A DNA stretch of 37,404 nt from a virus: IMG/VR virus record IMGVR_UViG_3300046171_000098, positions 1 through 37,404 of that record; one strand, written 5' to 3'. Position 1 is the stretch's first letter; each line of letters opens with the position of its first letter. Shown piece after piece: positions 35,993 to 37,404 of the stretch. A program made the translations under genes and the position numbers. The notes below the pieces were generated by a model. It searched no databases. It had not been told where the DNA came from and saw only the letters and a program-made list of their open reading frames with translations.

Positions 35993-37404
35993 CTAAACGA
36001 TTGCGACATCTGGTCCTAGTCTGCCTTTACTATTCCACTTAGATGTCTCTGTTGTACTGTGTCTTAGACTCATAACTGCATAACGTGTAGCAGACATGAT
36101 GTCATCCTTAATCTTTACTATCTTACCATCTTTACGATGATATAACCTATACTCCTCAAACCAGTCATAACAGGTGTTAAATACCTTAAATTTGCCTTGT
36201 TCCATGCGAGATAACATATCCATGATCCCTGCTTCTACTGAATTACCACCTTTCTTCTCACCTAAAGCAGGTGGGTTCTCAAAGTGAAAAGGTAGCATAT
36301 TGACATGTGCTGTACGATATTGTTCAGCTAATGTTACACCACTTCCTTTATCGTGTTGATATCCATCATGTGGCCATACTACAGGAATATAGTGACTGCC
36401 TTCTCGTTGGTTTATGTGGCCTGAATGGTAATCAGGTGTTTGTTTTGACATCTTGTAGGTGTCGTAAACATACACAATATCTTCATCTCTATCCCATGCC
36501 ACCCAAACAACTGCTGTTGGATGGTCATAGCCAAAGTCGAGACCTGCGATACGAGGGTAATGAGAGGGTATAGTAAATGGTTCGCAGGTCAGATTGTCCT
36601 CTAATATCGGAAATACCAAACCACTACCTATCATTGGTATCCCTTTAGACCTCATATCTCTTTCATGAGGTGGTAATGCTTGTAAAATCTGTTCTTTCAT
36701 GTCGTCAGTCAGATGGTCTGCATCTTCCCATCCTGCAGTAATCAATGCCTGTTTAGACTTCAATTCTGACGTAAAATTCTGTACTACCTCAGTCATCCCT
36801 GATTCTGGGGTAAATGTCATATAGACTTGTCCTTGCTTGTCTAGGGTACGAGTTATACATTGTGAATAGATATCTTGTGGTGGTTCCTCATCGAGCCATA
36901 CTAGATCAATACTCTCCCCCATAAATTTTTCAGCACCCATTTCATAGGCTTTAAAGGCAACACGAGACCACCCACCGCTTTTATGTTTAACAAGGACGGA
37001 TGAATGTGCGTTTGGTACTCCAGGTTTCCTTGTAGTTTCTCCAATGAGATGTTTAGGAATACTTCCTTTCCCTTTATCTCTCGGGTTGTCTGGTTGCCCA
37101 AATAATTCTCTTTGACAGATATCTCTTGTGGTTTCATTACTAGCACCACATACCCATGCTCTTATTGGCTCTTTAAAGCGTTTTCCTTTCCACCAACTAG
37201 GGTATTCCCTGTCAAATGGATAGCCATCTCCATAGCCCCTACATAGGACTTTCCCACCCTGTTTGCAGCCATCAACAGTCTTTGATTAGCTTCTCGACCA
37301 CTATCATGGAATCTTGATTGAAACTGATAAGGTTGGTAGTAGTTTAATCTATTGGTCTGTTGGCGAGTCTTAAGAGTGGATATGATCTCATCTATTCTTT
37401 GTGT
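35993..37404 (-). CDS. terL: Terminase large subunit, cut by the window edge and frameshifted
   Basis: This is the packaging ATPase-nuclease. The N-terminal part is read in one frame (37404 to about 37207): a Walker A AANRVGKSYVG followed by MEMAIHLTG. The rest is in the -1 frame to 35993: EYPSWWKGKRFKEPIRAWV, Walker B IDLVWLDEEPP, nuclease Asp in GLDFGYDHPTA, and a last acidic site DDIMSATRYAVMS. Restoring one missing G at GGG (37207-37209) makes one ORF of 470 residues in the window, plus Met-Ser encoded at positions 7-2 if the ends join, about 472 in all. That is a normal TerL length. A one-base sequencing or assembly loss is likelier than a dead gene or programmed frameshift; no slippery heptamer is present. 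Confidence 0.85.

Noticed and set aside
36901-37149. Separate 82-codon leftward ORF upstream of the terminase body
   Set aside because: It is the wrong-frame reading of terL downstream of the one-base loss; the terminase motifs lie in the other frame.
37200-37215. Programmed ribosomal frameshift in terL
   Set aside because: The site reads ACA GGG AAT with no X-XXY-YYZ heptamer and no obvious downstream stimulatory structure; a lost G in a G-run is simpler.
1-37404. tRNA genes and prophage attachment sites
   Set aside because: No cloverleaf with a convincing T-loop was found by eye on either strand, and there is no integrase gene, so no attachment site can be supported. A tRNAscan-SE run would settle the first point.

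Overview
The window is an AT-rich (by eye roughly two-thirds A+T), densely packed genome of a tailed dsDNA phage. The morphogenesis genes (SU10/P22-type portal, SU10-type major capsid protein, adaptor, beta-rich nozzle-like protein, no tape measure, no tail-tube or sheath gene) point to a short-tailed podovirus. Size, base composition and the many tiny overlapping genes resemble small marine podoviruses of uncultured or SAR11-like hosts. The host assignment is inference.

Layout. (1) 1-1094: regulatory region with one excisionase/AlpA-like HTH gene, two 15-bp direct repeats, an inverted repeat, an intrinsic terminator and about 590 bp without a convincing gene. (2) 1095-1412: one rightward orphan gene. 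(3) 1523-7272: leftward early operon. In transcription order it holds a possible helicase loader, small unknowns, an HTH_39-like protein, a YbcO/DUF1364-like nuclease, a PAPS-reductase-like PP-loop enzyme, a DnaJ-type zinc protein, an HNH nuclease and a C5 DNA methyltransferase. The methyltransferase overlaps a second, well-formed ORF in another frame. (4) 7273-7497: almost pure A+T divergent promoter region, a candidate origin. (5) 7498-9242: rightward recombination operon (ERF annealing protein and YqaJ-type exonuclease). (6) Terminator at 9246-9290. (7) 9311-37404: one long leftward late block. In transcription order it holds terL, small basic proteins, portal, micro-genes, scaffold, capsid, head completion and adaptor, fibre and collar proteins, nozzle-like protein, ejection proteins, membrane/lysis-type proteins, DUF3310, a metallophosphoesterase, an MT-A70 methyltransferase and a possible terS.

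The two ends appear to be contiguous in nature. Position 7 reads leftward into a start codon with a Shine-Dalgarno, and joining position 1 to 37404 with a one-base overlap restores the N-terminus of terL. The window is therefore probably one complete circularly permuted genome cut inside terL. terL also carries an apparent one-base deletion near 37207.

The gene set suggests a phage that relies on host polymerase, primase, helicase and RNA polymerase. It brings its own recombination pair, two DNA methyltransferases and a tail with several C1q-like receptor-binding modules. I recognise no integrase, DNA polymerase, RNA polymerase or endolysin.
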